From contig JAFGGD010000026.1 in assembly GCA_016930695.1 (NCBI GenBank), forward strand, positions 1-64,000: a stretch of 64,000 bases of DNA. The letters run 5' to 3'. The position numbers and the translations under genes were made by a program. How positions within the stretch are numbered: the first letter of the stretch is position 1; every line of letters begins with the position of its first letter. Below, one piece after another: positions 10,035 through 18,649 of the stretch. The notes under the pieces are model-generated. The model was not told the DNA's origin, made no database searches, and was given only the letters and a program-made list of their open reading frames with translations. This stretch comes from Candidatus Eisenbacteria bacterium. Lineage in GTDB: Bacteria; Orphanbacterota; Orphanbacteria; Orphanbacterales; Orphanbacteraceae.

Positions 10035-10046
10035 TGATACTATAAT
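10035..10046 (+). promoter_or_regulatory. Candidate promoter of the 10102 gene
   Basis: TGATACTATAAT contains a perfect -10 (TATAAT, 10041-10046). No clear -35 is present. A start site near 10053 lies downstream of the longest possible ATG (10018), which supports the ATG at 10102 as the true start. Confidence 0.45.
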
Positions 10047-10101
10047 GAAGACGGTTCTCCGAGAAGCCGGTCTGAAGTGCGCTTTGCCGGAGGAATCCCC
10101 C

Positions 10102-12021
10102 ATGCCCCCTGTTCCCTTGCCGTCGCGGTCTCGCTTCCGCGCGATTGCGGCGACCCTCGTCGCTCTTCTCTTCCTGGTTCCGGCCCTCTCTTTCGCCGTG
10201 GACCCCGCCGGTGGATTCGGCGGAGGGCCGATCGCGGGTGCGATCACCATCACGGTGATCGACGAACTGACCGGGCTCCCCCTGGAGGATGCCTACGTGC
10301 AGGTGGGGCCCGCGCCTTCCCTGCCGTTCATCGGAAACACGGGGCGGACCGACACGAATGGATCGATCACGTTTGTCTCACCCGATCTCGCCGGGCCGGT
10401 GACCGTCACCGCCGGCAAGGAGGGGCACTCCTACTCGACGGCGGTGGACGTGGACGCATCGGTCGTGGTTCTCCCGGTCCGGCCCATCGGCGCTTCCTAC
10501 GATCGACCGACCTATTCGGGAGAAATCACTTCCGGTTTCGACATCGTCTGGAACGACGGCAAGTGGGACGCGGCGGTCGTTTGGCACACGATTCCGATCC
10601 GGGGGCTTCTGCCCATGATCGACGACCTGATGTCGGGTAGTCTCTCGCGGCTTTCGCCCTTGGTGATCGAGAACTTCCCCCTCGTCGGTGAAGCGGACAT
10701 CCCCGGCGCGGTCTACGTGCCTTTCCAAATCGACCTCCTGCTCTACCCGCTCGAGAGGACCCCCTACGTCATCTTCGTCGAGGACGAAGGGCCCACCGAT
10801 CTGTGGGCGATATACGGCCGGATCAGCGTCGTCACCGTGCTCGCCGAACTCGTCAAACCGGAGCCCGATCTCTTTAATCTGATCCTCGGTTTCGACATTC
10901 GCCGGTACGGTCTCGAGGAAGAGATTCAGGTGGACGGCTCCGGAACTCAGGACTTCGATCTCACCATCGAGCGGGGGGCGGATGTGTGGATTCCGGTCGA
11001 GGGGGGCGTTCCGGGGGTGGAGGTGCTCGTCGCGGGCGTGGCCGACCTGGACGGTCTCGCGGGAGACGGCCGGCTCTTCCCGAGCGGCTTCGCGGCCGTG
11101 CCGGGGGACAGCCAGGCCGTGCTCGGTATTCCGACTCTCGGCGCGGGAGTGCCGGGAAACCCGGACTACATCTTCGGCGTGGTCATGACCGACACGAACG
11201 AAGTGCTCGGCAACAGCGCCGTGCTCGTGCGTGCGGGGCTCGCGCCGGGCGACACGGCGTCGACTCCCGAGTTTCTCGAGTTCTCCACGATAACCGCGGC
11301 CGACTCGCTGATCGCCTGGTCGTCCATGGCGAATGTGGAGTCGGGTTTGTTCCCCGACGTCCATGAGATGCGTATCTCCTATGTCCGTTCCGTGGAGGAC
11401 ACGTCACCCCAGGCGGAGCCCGGCGACACCATCGACATCGCCGAGGTTTTGTGGACGTTCCACGCGGACGGCGCGGCGACGGGGGTCTCGATCCCCCTGC
11501 TCGGCGCGGACGCCCCGGAGGTGTTCATCGATACGGACCTTACCCCCGACGAGGACCGGCACGACGCGTCGATCACCGGATTCCTGATCGGCGGAGCGCC
11601 GTGCGGCTTCGACTTCGACGACTGGGATCTCGCGGACCGGAGCCGGTACGGCACGCACTTCGCGGGGAACGTGACGAAGGACATTCCTCTACCGGTCTCG
11701 CCGTTCACGTCGGTCGCCGGGCCGAATGGCGACGAGGCCGCCCGCCCGCCTCTCCTCGGGCTCCCCTCGCCGAATCCGTTTCGCAAAGAGACGACAATCC
11801 GTTTTTGTGCGTCCAAGCCCGGGATCAGGCCGCACCTCGCCGTTTACAATGTTTTGGGAAGGAGGGTGAGAGAGCTCACGTGCGGAATCGACCGCGGCAG
11901 CCTCACCGCGACTTGGGACGGCCGGGACGACACGGGCCGCGCCGTGCCCTCCGGTATCTACCTGATTCGGATGAGAACGGAAGGGGAGACCATCACTCGG
12001 AAAGTCGTGAAGACGAAGTAG
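10102..12021 (+). CDS. Exported protein with CTD sorting domain
   Basis: A 639-residue exported protein of unknown function. The start at 10102 is preferred over 10018 because GGAGG lies at 10089-10093 and a clean signal peptide follows (basic start, hydrophobic core, cleavage near LSFA). The first mature domain resembles a carboxypeptidase-regulatory/Ig-like fold (TVIDELTGLPLEDAYV, then DTNGSITF). The middle, about 400 residues, is not recognised; it is acidic and shows no catalytic motif. The last ~85 residues are the FlgD-Ig/T9SS-like domain (LPSPNPFRKET...), ending in a basic tail. It probably reaches the cell surface by the same route as the four other proteins with this domain. It converges on the next gene. 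Confidence 0.75.
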   Translation: MPPVPLPSRSRFRAIAATLVALLFLVPALSFAVDPAGGFGGGPIAGAITITVIDELTGLPLEDAYVQVGPAPSLPFIGNTGRTDTNGSITFVSPDLAGPVTVTAGKEGHSYSTAVDVDASVVVLPVRPIGASYDRPTYSGEITSGFDIVWNDGKWDAAVVWHTIPIRGLLPMIDDLMSGSLSRLSPLVIENFPLVGEADIPGAVYVPFQIDLLLYPLERTPYVIFVEDEGPTDLWAIYGRISVVTVLAELVKPEPDLFNLILGFDIRRYGLEEEIQVDGSGTQDFDLTIERGADVWIPVEGGVPGVEVLVAGVADLDGLAGDGRLFPSGFAAVPGDSQAVLGIPTLGAGVPGNPDYIFGVVMTDTNEVLGNSAVLVRAGLAPGDTASTPEFLEFSTITAADSLIAWSSMANVESGLFPDVHEMRISYVRSVEDTSPQAEPGDTIDIAEVLWTFHADGAATGVSIPLLGADAPEVFIDTDLTPDEDRHDASITGFLIGGAPCGFDFDDWDLADRSRYGTHFAGNVTKDIPLPVSPFTSVAGPNGDEAARPPLLGLPSPNPFRKETTIRFCASKPGIRPHLAVYNVLGRRVRELTCGIDRGSLTATWDGRDDTGRAVPSGIYLIRMRTEGETITRKVVKTK

Positions 12022-12113
12022 GGAAGGTAAGGCATCGAAGGATCGATGCAACCCGCTGATTCCGGAAGAAGGTTAATAGGAGCGAGGGGGCACCGGGGCG
12101 ATTCGCGCCGGTC

Positions 12114-13424
12114 CTATCGGAGAACGATCGCCTTCCTTCGACCGACGACCCGGCCGTTCGCCTGGAGGCGCATGAGATAGACGCCGCTGCCGACCTTCTC
12201 GCCCCTTCGGTCGCGGCCGTCCCAGATCACGGTGTGGCGGCCGGTGGAGCGATTCGACGCGTGGAGGGAACGGACCTCCCGGCCGGCGAGGTCGAAGACG
12301 CCCAGGCATACGTCGGAAGGGGATCGGAGAAGGAAGGAAACGGCGGTCTCGTTCGTGAAGGGATTCGGCAGCGCGTCGAGCCGGTCGTTCGACCACGGAG
12401 CGGCGTCCGCGACGCCCACGGAAACACACACCGAGCACCCATCCTCGAATTCACGGTAGCAGAGCAGGGACGATTCCCCGCCGTCATCGACGGTCATGAA
12501 AAGTGAACGCGAGCCGGCGAAACAGTCGTCCGCGGAAACAACGGCGATCCCCTCGTTGTTCTGGCTGCTCGGTCCCGAGAACCGCCGGAGGGCGGTGAGT
12601 TCCCTGCGGCTTTCCCCGAGAACCTCCGACGATGCCAGATCGAAGACGGACAACACGTCGAATCCCGCGTCGTGCCAGGCGTACAGCTCACCGGTGGAGC
12701 GGTCGAACTCCAGCGCCGCGGTTTCCGAATATCCCGTCCCGTACTCGCCCACGAAAGTGAAACCGCCGGCAAGGCGGTCGAGATCGAAAACGAAAACGTT
12801 CCCTCCGTTTTGGTGAGCCACGAACATCAGCCCGCCCATGCCGCCGCCGCTCACTCGGGGGAGACCGTCCGCGTCCACGAAACCGGCCGCCGCGAGGCAC
12901 GAGTCGGGGACGAAAGTGATCCCTTCCGCGCCCGATCCTCCGGACAAGGGGAGGTAGGAGCTCGTGTTCCAATCGTTCGTGAGGACCGCCGCGCCGTAGG
13001 TGGATACGTCGTACTCTTTGATTCGTTCCTCTCCCTCGACGATCGCATAGATCACGTCTTCCTCGAAGTCCGCCTGAGTGACTCCCTCGAAGTCGCCGAA
13101 ACCGGTCCACTCCCCCCGGTTCCCGTCGCGGGAATCGACTTCATACCCGCCGCTTCCGTCTTCCACGATCGCCCAGAGTTTCGAGGCGCTCCCTCCTGGC
13201 CCGTTCCGGCAAACCCAGAGGGTTCTCGTGACGGGATTCCAGACCGCGCCGCTCAGGTCGTTGTAAAAATCGTTGACGCCGGGTCCTTCGATCTCCGTGA
13301 GATTGATCGCCGAGGAGAGGGGTTCCGCCGGCCATGGATCGAGCGCGGAGGCGTTCGTCCCGGCAAGGAGAGCCAGCACGATACCCGTGAGCCAAAGGAA
13401 TGATCGGGTGGAAGAGTGCCGCAA
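12114..13424 (-). CDS. SdiA-regulated/phytase-like propeller protein with CTD
   Basis: A 436-residue exported protein. The start codon is TTG, supported by GGAGG seven bases upstream and by the following signal peptide (hydrophobic run around 10-26, then NASALDPW). Residues about 40-330 resemble the SdiA-regulated / esterase-like-phytase beta-propeller: LSGAVWNPVTRTLWV, DFEGVTQ, EGITFVPD and NNEGIAVV are the repeated strand/loop motifs. Such domains can bind calcium and sometimes hydrolyse phosphoesters, but the activity here is unknown. The C-terminal ~85 residues form the FlgD-Ig/T9SS-like sorting domain (LPNPFTNETAVSF to the basic end). A perfect extended -10 lies 76 bp upstream. Confidence 0.75.
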   Translation of the reverse strand: MRHSSTRSFLWLTGIVLALLAGTNASALDPWPAEPLSSAINLTEIEGPGVNDFYNDLSGAVWNPVTRTLWVCRNGPGGSASKLWAIVEDGSGGYEVDSRDGNRGEWTGFGDFEGVTQADFEEDVIYAIVEGEERIKEYDVSTYGAAVLTNDWNTSSYLPLSGGSGAEGITFVPDSCLAAAGFVDADGLPRVSGGGMGGLMFVAHQNGGNVFVFDLDRLAGGFTFVGEYGTGYSETAALEFDRSTGELYAWHDAGFDVLSVFDLASSEVLGESRRELTALRRFSGPSSQNNEGIAVVSADDCFAGSRSLFMTVDDGGESSLLCYREFEDGCSVCVSVGVADAAPWSNDRLDALPNPFTNETAVSFLLRSPSDVCLGVFDLAGREVRSLHASNRSTGRHTVIWDGRDRRGEKVGSGVYLMRLQANGRVVGRRKAIVLR

Positions 13425-13499
13425 CGCCCGTCCTCCATGGGGGGAGCCGGAGAGCCGCCGCCCGGGGGAGCGGGTGCTTGGGGCGGCGATCGCCCCTCA

Positions 13500-13508
13500 A
13501 TTATACCA
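13500..13508 (-). promoter_or_regulatory. Extended -10 promoter (TGGTATAAT) of the 12114-13424 gene
   Basis: Minus-strand TGGTATAAT is a perfect extended -10 with TG one base before a consensus hexamer. No -35 is needed for such promoters and none is obvious. It faces the phytase-like gene, whose TTG start is 76 bp downstream. Confidence 0.55.
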
Positions 13509-13606
13509 TTTCCGGAAGGGGCGATCGGCCGTCAAAAGGGCCGTTTCTGCGCGGCCGTGAACGCCTTTCCACCGGCCCGGCGCGTGCGAGCGAGGCGTTC
13601 TATCTC

Positions 13607-13635
13607 TTGAAGGCGCGAGTATACTTTAGTAATAT
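13607..13635 (+). promoter_or_regulatory. Promoter of the formylglycine-enzyme-like lipoprotein gene
   Basis: TTGAAG (13607-13612), 17-bp spacer, TAATAT (13630-13635). The transcript would start near 13642, with a short leader to the ATG at 13681. An overlapping TATACT at 13620 lacks a suitably placed -35. Confidence 0.5.
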
Positions 13636-13680
13636 AGTCAGGCTCCCTGTCGCCGTTTGCCCGCACACAAGGAGGATGCC

Positions 13681-14787
13681 ATGCCCCCCAGCATGAGAAC
13701 GCGTATCGGTCGTGGGAACGGCCGGAGAACCCTCATTCTATTGATCGGCGTCGTGTCCCTCGCCGCTTTTCTCGCCGCCCTTGTCGGTTGCGACGAGGAG
13801 GCGCCGAGCGAGATCCGTGTCTCGGACGGGATCGAGGAGTGCGGAGCGCTCTCCATCCGCGCGGACGCCGGCGCCCGGCAGGTGGTGCCCCCGCCGGAAG
13901 GGCCGCACGCCGCTTACGACCCGGGGCTGAGCCGCAAGAAGATCCCCATGTCGCTCGTTCCCGCCGGTTCCTTCGTCATGGGGGACACCATCGCCGCCTG
14001 CGGAATCGACGAAAGAGTGATTACCCTGACGCGCGACTATCATCTCGGCCGATACGAGATCACCAACGGGCAATATCGGGACGCCCTTCAGTGGGCCTAC
14101 AACGCGGGTCTCGTCACGGCCACTTCCTCGACGGTCAAGGACAATTTGGACGGCTCCACCGTCGAGCTGCTCGACCTGAACGACTTCGATTGCCGGATTT
14201 CCTTCAGCGATGACGTGTTCACCGTCGATCCGGGGATGAAGGACCATCCGGTGATCGAAGTTTCCTGGTATGGAGCGGCCGCCTATTGCGACTGGCTCAG
14301 CATGCGCGAGGGAAAGCCACGGGCCTACGACCATTCCACATGGCTGTGCAACGGAGGGGACCCCTACGGCGCGGTCGGTTATCGCCTCCCGACCGATGCG
14401 GAGTGGGAATACGCGGCCCGATACGACGACGAGCGGGTTTATCCGTGGGGGGACGACTCGCCGGTGTGTGAACTGGTGAACGCCTTTGCCGGCACTTTCT
14501 GCGTGGGGGCGACCTCTCCCGTGGGCGCTTATCCCTCGGCACCCGCCACGCTCCAGCTCTTCGACATGGCGGGGAACGTGATGGAGTGGTGCGGCGATTG
14601 GTTCGTCTGCTCCCTCGGCACGGATCCGGAGACGGATCCCGCCGGTCCCGCCGCCGGGACGTCCAGGCTGGTGCGCGGCGGGGGCTGGAACAGCGGAGCC
14701 GACGACCTGCGCTGCGCGCGACGGAATCTGGATGATCCCCAAAACACGAATGGGAACGTCGGATTCCGGATCGCCCGTACCGATTGA
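13681..14787 (+). CDS. Lipoprotein with formylglycine-enzyme-like (SUMF1) domain
   Basis: A 368-residue lipoprotein. I prefer ATG 13681 because GGAGG (13671-13675) sits five bases upstream. The N-terminus has a basic start, a hydrophobic core and a lipobox ending AALVGC. The mature part is a formylglycine-generating-enzyme-type fold: MSLVPAGSFVMG, YEITNGQYRDAL, HPVIEVSWYGAAAYCDWL, GYRLPTDAEWEYAAR, DMAGNVMEWCGDW and LVRGGGWNSGADDLR..GFR. The two redox cysteines of true sulfatase-activating enzymes are not in the GGGWN segment, so a binding or structural role is more likely than sulfatase maturation. No sulfatase is nearby. Type IX secretion proteins GldK/PorK share this architecture, an alternative worth testing given the sorting-domain proteins around it. 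Confidence 0.82.
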   Translation: MPPSMRTRIGRGNGRRTLILLIGVVSLAAFLAALVGCDEEAPSEIRVSDGIEECGALSIRADAGARQVVPPPEGPHAAYDPGLSRKKIPMSLVPAGSFVMGDTIAACGIDERVITLTRDYHLGRYEITNGQYRDALQWAYNAGLVTATSSTVKDNLDGSTVELLDLNDFDCRISFSDDVFTVDPGMKDHPVIEVSWYGAAAYCDWLSMREGKPRAYDHSTWLCNGGDPYGAVGYRLPTDAEWEYAARYDDERVYPWGDDSPVCELVNAFAGTFCVGATSPVGAYPSAPATLQLFDMAGNVMEWCGDWFVCSLGTDPETDPAGPAAGTSRLVRGGGWNSGADDLRCARRNLDDPQNTNGNVGFRIARTD

Positions 14788-14932
14788 TTCGGCCGTTACC
14801 GGATCGACCTAGATCGCGCCGTGGAACACGGTTACCCACGAGCCCGGGGGGGGCGACCCCGGGCCCGTGCCGTTTACGGTCTGCGCCGGCGCGTGATTCC
14901 GCGGAGGATCTCGACCACGGAGAAGCCTTCTT

Positions 14933-14941
14933 TGGTAAAAT
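14933..14941 (+). promoter_or_regulatory. Candidate extended -10 promoter of rsgA
   Basis: TGGTAAAAT, an extended -10, lies 74 bp before the preferred rsgA start at 15015. This argues against the longer ORF that would begin at 14784. Confidence 0.4.
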
Positions 14942-15014
14942 GCCATGGAAGCCGGCCGCCGTTTCGGTTCGATGCGTCATGCGATCCAGGCGGCGTGACG
15001 GATGGGGAAAAGCC

Positions 15015-16079
15015 ATGGATCTTTCCGCTTACGGTTGGAACGAGGATTGGGAACGGCTGTTCCGCGAGGCCGGCATTCCCGTCGGGCACCCCGCGCGGAT
15101 CGTCGCGGAGCATCGCGGATCGTATCGCGTGCGTGCCCCGGAAGGGGAGATGTCCGCGCGGGTGACCGGACGTTTCCGGCACGCGGCCTCCGGTCCCGCC
15201 GACCTTCCCGCCGTCGGCGACTGGGTGGTCATCGAGTCGGACGGCGGAGGCGAAGCCGTTATTCACGCCGTTCTTCCCCGCGCCGCCAAGTTCTCCCGAA
15301 AGACGGCGGGGGCGCGGACGGAGGAACAGGTCGTAGCGGCGAACGTGGACACGGTGTGGATCGTCTCCGCCTTCGGTTACGACCTCAACCCTTCCCGTAT
15401 TGAGCGCTACATCGCCCTGGTCCGGCAGGGGGGCGCGTCCCCCGTGGTCGTGTTGACCAAGGCGGATCTGGCGGATGAGACGGAACGGACCGTCGAAGAG
15501 CTCGGTCTACGCCTCGCGGACACGCCCGTCCACGCCGTGAGCGCGTTATGCGACTCGGGGCTGGATCCCCTGCGCGCCTATCTCGCCCCGGGGCGCACCA
15601 TCGCCCTGCTCGGCTCCACGGGAGCGGGAAAGTCGACCTTGCTGAACCGTCTCGCCGGGCGCGAGGTGATGGCGACCGCGGGCCTCCGAAAGGGCGTGGA
15701 GAAGGGGCGGCACAAGACGACCCATCGCCAGCTGGTGCTTCTCCCCTCCGGCGGATTGCTCCTGGACACGCCGGGGATGCGCGAGCTGCAACTCTGGGAA
15801 GCGGACGAGGGGATCGCGACGAGTTTCGCCGACATCGACGCTCTCGCCGACGGCTGCCGCTTCCGAGATTGCACCCATGAATCGGAGCCGGGGTGCGCGG
15901 TCCGCGCCGCCGTCGAAGCGGGCGATCTCCCGCAGGAGCGGCTGGACAGTTTTCATAAGCTGAAGAAAGAAGCAGCCTACTTCGATCGAAAACTGGACGT
16001 TCGATCGGCGATGGAGAAGGAACGTCGGATGAAATGGATCGCCAAGGAGCGACGGCGCTATTTCAACAAGAAGGACTGA
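15015..16079 (+). CDS. rsgA: Ribosome small-subunit-dependent GTPase RsgA
   Basis: A 354-residue circularly permuted GTPase that checks late 30S ribosomal subunit maturation. The start at 15015 (MDLSAYGWNEDWERLF) gives the usual family length, and a candidate promoter lies between it and the longer upstream ORF start. Parts in order: an OB-fold with the region around ADLPAVGDWVV, the permuted G4 motif LTKADL, the Walker A-like GSTGAGKST, the G3 motif DTPGMREL, and a C-terminal zinc-binding knuckle GCRFRDCTHESEPGC with the expected Cys/Cys-His/Cys spacing. It is monocistronic in appearance. The assignment is firm; only the start is uncertain. Confidence 0.93.
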   Translation: MDLSAYGWNEDWERLFREAGIPVGHPARIVAEHRGSYRVRAPEGEMSARVTGRFRHAASGPADLPAVGDWVVIESDGGGEAVIHAVLPRAAKFSRKTAGARTEEQVVAANVDTVWIVSAFGYDLNPSRIERYIALVRQGGASPVVVLTKADLADETERTVEELGLRLADTPVHAVSALCDSGLDPLRAYLAPGRTIALLGSTGAGKSTLLNRLAGREVMATAGLRKGVEKGRHKTTHRQLVLLPSGGLLLDTPGMRELQLWEADEGIATSFADIDALADGCRFRDCTHESEPGCAVRAAVEAGDLPQERLDSFHKLKKEAAYFDRKLDVRSAMEKERRMKWIAKERRRYFNKKD

Positions 16080-16156
16080 CCGGCTCTTTCCCGGGCGGAC
16101 GGAGCGCCCGCCGGCCGATTCGTCCGTTTTATATGTTTGAAACGGGAGTGCGTCGG

Positions 16157-16891
16157 ATGAAGAAACGAATCGCTTTTCTCCTCTTGCTCGCCGCGTCGAT
16201 CCCTATGACGGAAGCCGCCCACGCCCACGGATGGCATTCCGGCCGCTGGCACGAGAAGTACGCGGACGTGCTCGCCGTGCCGTCCCTCTTTTTTACCTAC
16301 CGGCACGGCGTGTTGGCCGGGAGCTACCCCGAAGGGGAATCCACGACGGAAGTGCGTTTCAGTGATGTCTGCGCCTATTTGGGGCACGTCTGCCTTTGCG
16401 GCGCCGGGGGCTACAAAATCGCCGCCGAGGCCGTGCGGGAGATGGGAGGGCTGGAGAAACTTCCGGAGAGGGGAGAGTTCATTTTGATCAGCGGCAGGGA
16501 CCACGCCGTCGGCGACGTAATCGCCTATGTTCTTGGCTGCGCGAGAAGATCGGATCCCGAGAAAAGCACGTATTTCATCCGTTCCGTCGACGGCCTGCCG
16601 AGGCGGGAATACCGGTACGTAATCGCCTATCCCCCGACCCGCTCCGCATTGCGAGTCGTTTACCGCAAGCATCTTCTCGTGGGTAACGAGGCTATGGACG
16701 GCCTCTGGGAGATCGAGCTCGGTTACGACGAGGATCCGGGTTCGGTGGGGGAGACGGACGTGGATCTGTACCGCGATATGATGGAGACCATGGTCCGGGA
16801 TGTCCTCTTTGACCGGAAAGAGGGGTTGATCGAAACACGGATGATTCCCTATGACGAATTCACCGCCCTTCTCGACTCCTTGCGGGGGTGA
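16157..16891 (+). CDS. Secreted FmdE-like protein
   Basis: A 244-residue protein with a clear signal peptide (MKKRIAFLLLLAASIP to about residue 24). The start at 16157 is chosen for that signal and a GGGAG eight bases upstream. The segment GHVCLCGAGGYKIAAEAV resembles the HGHxCpGxxxGYR signature of the FmdE family, named after a molybdenum formylmethanofuran dehydrogenase operon. A second block with an AVGDVIAYVLGC pattern also fits. The His and Cys residues would form a metal site. FmdE proteins are usually cytoplasmic, so an exported version is unusual. No molybdenum or methanofuran genes are near. The function is unknown; a metal-binding periplasmic protein is my inference. Confidence 0.55.
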   Translation: MKKRIAFLLLLAASIPMTEAAHAHGWHSGRWHEKYADVLAVPSLFFTYRHGVLAGSYPEGESTTEVRFSDVCAYLGHVCLCGAGGYKIAAEAVREMGGLEKLPERGEFILISGRDHAVGDVIAYVLGCARRSDPEKSTYFIRSVDGLPRREYRYVIAYPPTRSALRVVYRKHLLVGNEAMDGLWEIELGYDEDPGSVGETDVDLYRDMMETMVRDVLFDRKEGLIETRMIPYDEFTALLDSLRG

Positions 16892-17216
16892 TGGATAGGC
16901 GGTTTTCCCTCCTCCGCCGGCCCGCTCCGGTCGCCGGAGCCGTCGCGTCGCCTCGGGCGGGGCGCGGAACCGCGCCTCCGGATTCTTCCTTCAACGCGCA
17001 CCGATTATCGTATACACTTACGCGGTAGCTTGTTCGCGCCCCCCGCCACGCATCGCGCGCGTGGCGTATGTTGGGAGGCGCCTCATAGGGACCGGTTACG
17101 GGAATCCCCGAACATAAGGCCGTTTTCGAGGATTCCCCGAGCGGACCCATCCGGGGGCTACGACCCGGCCGGCCCCGCCTCAGTTCGACTCAAGCGGTCC
17201 AGAAAGGGGGTTCACG
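16892..17216 (+). other. Structured leader/spacer upstream of the flavoenzyme gene
   Basis: This 325-bp gap contains TATACA at 17011-17016 as a possible -10 with no good -35. Several inverted repeats follow, of which the clearest is GGGAATCC (17100-17107) pairing with GGATTCCC (17130-17137). I see no terminator and no ORF with a ribosome-binding site. The ~190-nt putative leader may be regulatory, but it matches no riboswitch consensus that I know. Confidence 0.35.
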
Positions 17217-18566
17217 GTGAAGGCAGCGGAAGTCGTGATCATCGGCGGAAGCGCCGCAGGCCCGGTCGCGGGAATCACCGCCAAGAGGCATTATGGAGAT
17301 ATCGACGTCCTCCTGATTCGTAAGGAGGGCAAGGCCAAGGTGATGGTCCCGTGCGGCATCCCCTACATCTTCGGAACCGTCGGTTCGCCGGATAAAAACG
17401 TGATTCCCGATGGTCTCCTCTCCAACAACGGCATCGATTTGATGATCGACGAGGTGACGAAGATCGATCGCCGGGCGAAAACGCTGAAGACCGCCTCCGG
17501 CGAGACCGTGTCCTACGGGAAACTGATTCTGGCGACCGGTTCGGAGCCGGTCCGCCCCCCGATTCCGGGCATGGATCTGGAGAATGTTTTTCCCGTCTGG
17601 AAGGACGCCGATTACCTGGCAGATGCCCGGGCGGTGCTGGAAAAGGCGAAGAACGTCGTGATCATCGGCGGGGGATTCATCGGGGCGGAGATGGCCGACG
17701 AGTGCCGGAAGATGGGAGACGCGAGCGTCACCATCGTCGAGATGCTTCCCCACTGCCTCATGCTGGCCATGGACACCGAGTTTTGCGCCAAGGCGGAGGA
17801 GAAGCTGAAGGAGAGGGGAATCCGGATCGTCGTCGATAACGGCGTGAAGACGATCCGGGGAAGCGGGAAAGTCGAGTCGGTGGAACTGCAAAACGGCGAT
17901 GAGCTGAAGGCGGACGCCGTGATCATCGGCATCGGCGCGGCGCCGAACACGGCACTCGCGCGAGATGCGGGTCTCGAGATCGGAGAGACGAAGGGCATAC
18001 GGGTCGATGAATACATGCGGACCGGCGATGAGGACATCTTCGCGGTCGGGGATTGCGCGGAGAAGTGGTCCTTCTTCACCGGGAAGCCTTCGGGTCTTAG
18101 GCTCGCGTCCATCGCGACCACCGAAGCCCGTATCGCCGGGGCGAACGTGCGGGAGCTGAAGAGAGAGAACCCGGGAGCCATCGGCGTGTTTGCCACCGCC
18201 TTCGACAATCTCGCCGTCGCAGCCTCGGGACTCACGGAGAAAGCCGCCGCCGCCGCCGGTTTCGACGTGGTCGTCGCCACGGCCGCTTCGATGGACAGGC
18301 ATCCCGGATGTATGCCCAGCGCGGTCGAGATGAAGATCAAACTGGTCTTCGACAAGAAATCGCGGAAGCTGCTGGGCGGCGAAGTGTGCGGCGGCGCCTC
18401 GACGGCGGAGATGGCGAACGTCATCGCCATGGCGATCCAGAATGGCATGACCGCCGAGGAGATCGCCCTCTTCCAGATGGGGACTCACCCGGCGCTGACC
18501 GCGTCGCCCATCGCCTATCAGCTGGTCAACGCGGCGGAGATCGCCCTGGCCACGATGAAAAAATAA
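17217..18566 (+). CDS. CoA-disulfide-reductase/NADH-oxidase-like flavoenzyme
   Basis: A 449-residue FAD- and NAD(P)-dependent pyridine nucleotide-disulfide oxidoreductase. GTG start with AGAAAGGGGG six bases upstream. The FAD-binding motif VIIGGSAAGPVAG is at residues 6-18, a single-cysteine active site VPCGIPY at about 44-50, ATGSEP at about 107-112, a second nucleotide-binding motif VIIGGGFIGAEMAD, and the FAD motif EDIFAVGDCAE. The C-terminal dimerisation domain ends with HPALTASPIAYQ. One catalytic Cys instead of a CxxxxC pair places it with CoA-disulfide reductases, NADH oxidases/peroxidases and NAD(P)H sulfur reductases. The exact substrate (CoA disulfide, polysulfide, peroxide or oxygen) cannot be read from sequence. 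A strong hairpin terminator follows. Confidence 0.87.
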   Translation: MKAAEVVIIGGSAAGPVAGITAKRHYGDIDVLLIRKEGKAKVMVPCGIPYIFGTVGSPDKNVIPDGLLSNNGIDLMIDEVTKIDRRAKTLKTASGETVSYGKLILATGSEPVRPPIPGMDLENVFPVWKDADYLADARAVLEKAKNVVIIGGGFIGAEMADECRKMGDASVTIVEMLPHCLMLAMDTEFCAKAEEKLKERGIRIVVDNGVKTIRGSGKVESVELQNGDELKADAVIIGIGAAPNTALARDAGLEIGETKGIRVDEYMRTGDEDIFAVGDCAEKWSFFTGKPSGLRLASIATTEARIAGANVRELKRENPGAIGVFATAFDNLAVAASGLTEKAAAAAGFDVVVATAASMDRHPGCMPSAVEMKIKLVFDKKSRKLLGGEVCGGASTAEMANVIAMAIQNGMTAEEIALFQMGTHPALTASPIAYQLVNAAEIALATMKK

Positions 18567-18603
18567 AGGGGAAGTCGAAAACCCCGTACGGTTTGAAAAG
18601 AAG

Positions 18604-18633
18604 GGGCCCGGCGCGTCGACGCCGGGCCCTTTT
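18604..18633. terminator. Bidirectional intrinsic terminator
   Basis: Ten-base perfect stem GGGCCCGGCG / CGCCGGGCCC with a six-base loop, followed by TTTT on the plus strand. On the other strand it is followed by the T-rich run CTTCTTTTC. It separates the convergent flavoenzyme and acetyltransferase genes and can serve both. Confidence 0.78.
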
Positions 18634-18649
18634 CACGGTGAGACATCGT

